DNA from: Gammaproteobacteria bacterium
GTDB lineage: Bacteria > Gemmatimonadota > Gemmatimonadetes > Longimicrobiales > Gaopeijiaceae
Assembly: GCA_009843625.1 (NCBI GenBank)
Contig: VYDD01000468.1
Span: forward strand, 1-12,207
Direction of reading: 5' to 3'
DNA length: 12,207 nucleotides
In this document: positions 12,016 to 12,207 of the stretch, in pieces
Layout: each line of letters opens with the position of its first letter
Numbering within the stretch: position 1 is the stretch's first letter
Position numbers and translations under genes: made by a program
The notes under the pieces: generated by a model
Databases searched by the model: none
The model's input: the letters and a program-made list of their open reading frames with translations, nothing else
What the model was told of the DNA's origin: nothing

Positions 12016-12207
12016 CGGGTTTCTCCTTCGCGAAACCTGCCGGATGCCGGCGTCGCTCCGGCGAGATCGACACCAACTTCGGCTGACGCACATCAACCCG
12101 GGGCATTAGCGGGATACCTCCAGGTTCATGGAATTACCCTTGGAACCGGTGATTCGTTTCCGGGACACCCGGGCTTGAGGCCGGTACCAAAGCAACCGGG
12201 GGAGGGT
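12016..12207. other. Upstream region of the plug protein, to window end
   Basis: These 192 nt hold the plug gene's ribosome site (complement of 12023-12027) and small inverted repeats such as gccgg/ccggc (12046-12062) and ccggg/cccgg around 12160-12172. On the minus strand only a poor promoter match is seen (GCTAAT near 12105-12110, without a good -35). The last bases (ccgggggagggt) could be a ribosome site for a rightward gene starting beyond the window. No gene is supported here. Confidence 0.5.

Noticed and set aside
12016..12096. N-terminal extension of the plug protein
   Set aside because: The 27 extra residues are Arg/Ser-rich with no ribosome site, and they would bury the signal peptide that starts at 12015.

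Overview
The window is high-GC DNA (about two thirds G+C by eye, not computed) with bacterial gene organisation: short intergenic gaps, Shine-Dalgarno sites and GTG/ATG starts. The gene content points to an environmental Gram-negative bacterium. It includes a planctomycete-type di-heme cytochrome (DUF1587/1595/1592/1588/1585), a Tat-exported DUF1552 protein, a secreted ankyrin-repeat protein, a large Asp-box (sortilin/VPS10-like) propeller protein and two small proteins that resemble TonB-receptor plug domains but lack a barrel. This mixture fits Gemmatimonadota best, with Acidobacteriota or a related lineage as the alternative. The assignment is inferred from gene families only.

Layout, left to right. 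Positions 1-342 (+) hold the C-terminal end of a thioredoxin-fold (redoxin/TlpA-like) protein cut by the window edge. Positions 585-1055 (+) encode a periplasmic cytochrome c'. Positions 1232-1774 (+) encode a small lipoprotein with a plug-like C-terminus. A perfect 17-bp hairpin at 1808-1847 closes this block and also the block that converges on it from the right. Positions 1893-7646 (-) form a three-gene operon transcribed right to left: di-heme PSD cytochrome (5205-7646), DUF1552 protein (3703-5133) and secreted ankyrin-repeat protein (1893-3686), with gaps of 71 and 16 nt. A 344-nt divergent intergenic region (7647-7990) carries overlapping candidate promoters, a dyad and two leader hairpins. 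Positions 7991-11224 (+) encode a 1077-residue exported Asp-box propeller protein. It converges on 11287-12015 (-), an exported carboxypeptidase-regulatory-like plus TonB-plug protein without a barrel. The last 192 nt are its upstream region.

How the genes may work together: every complete gene carries an export signal (Sec, lipoprotein or Tat), so this is an envelope or secretion locus. The operon joins a c-type cytochrome, a Tat-exported protein of unknown activity and a repeat scaffold. This suggests a redox or degradative module acting outside the cytoplasm, but neither reaction nor substrate can be read from the sequence. No CRISPR array, tRNA, rRNA, insertion sequence or integrase was recognised.
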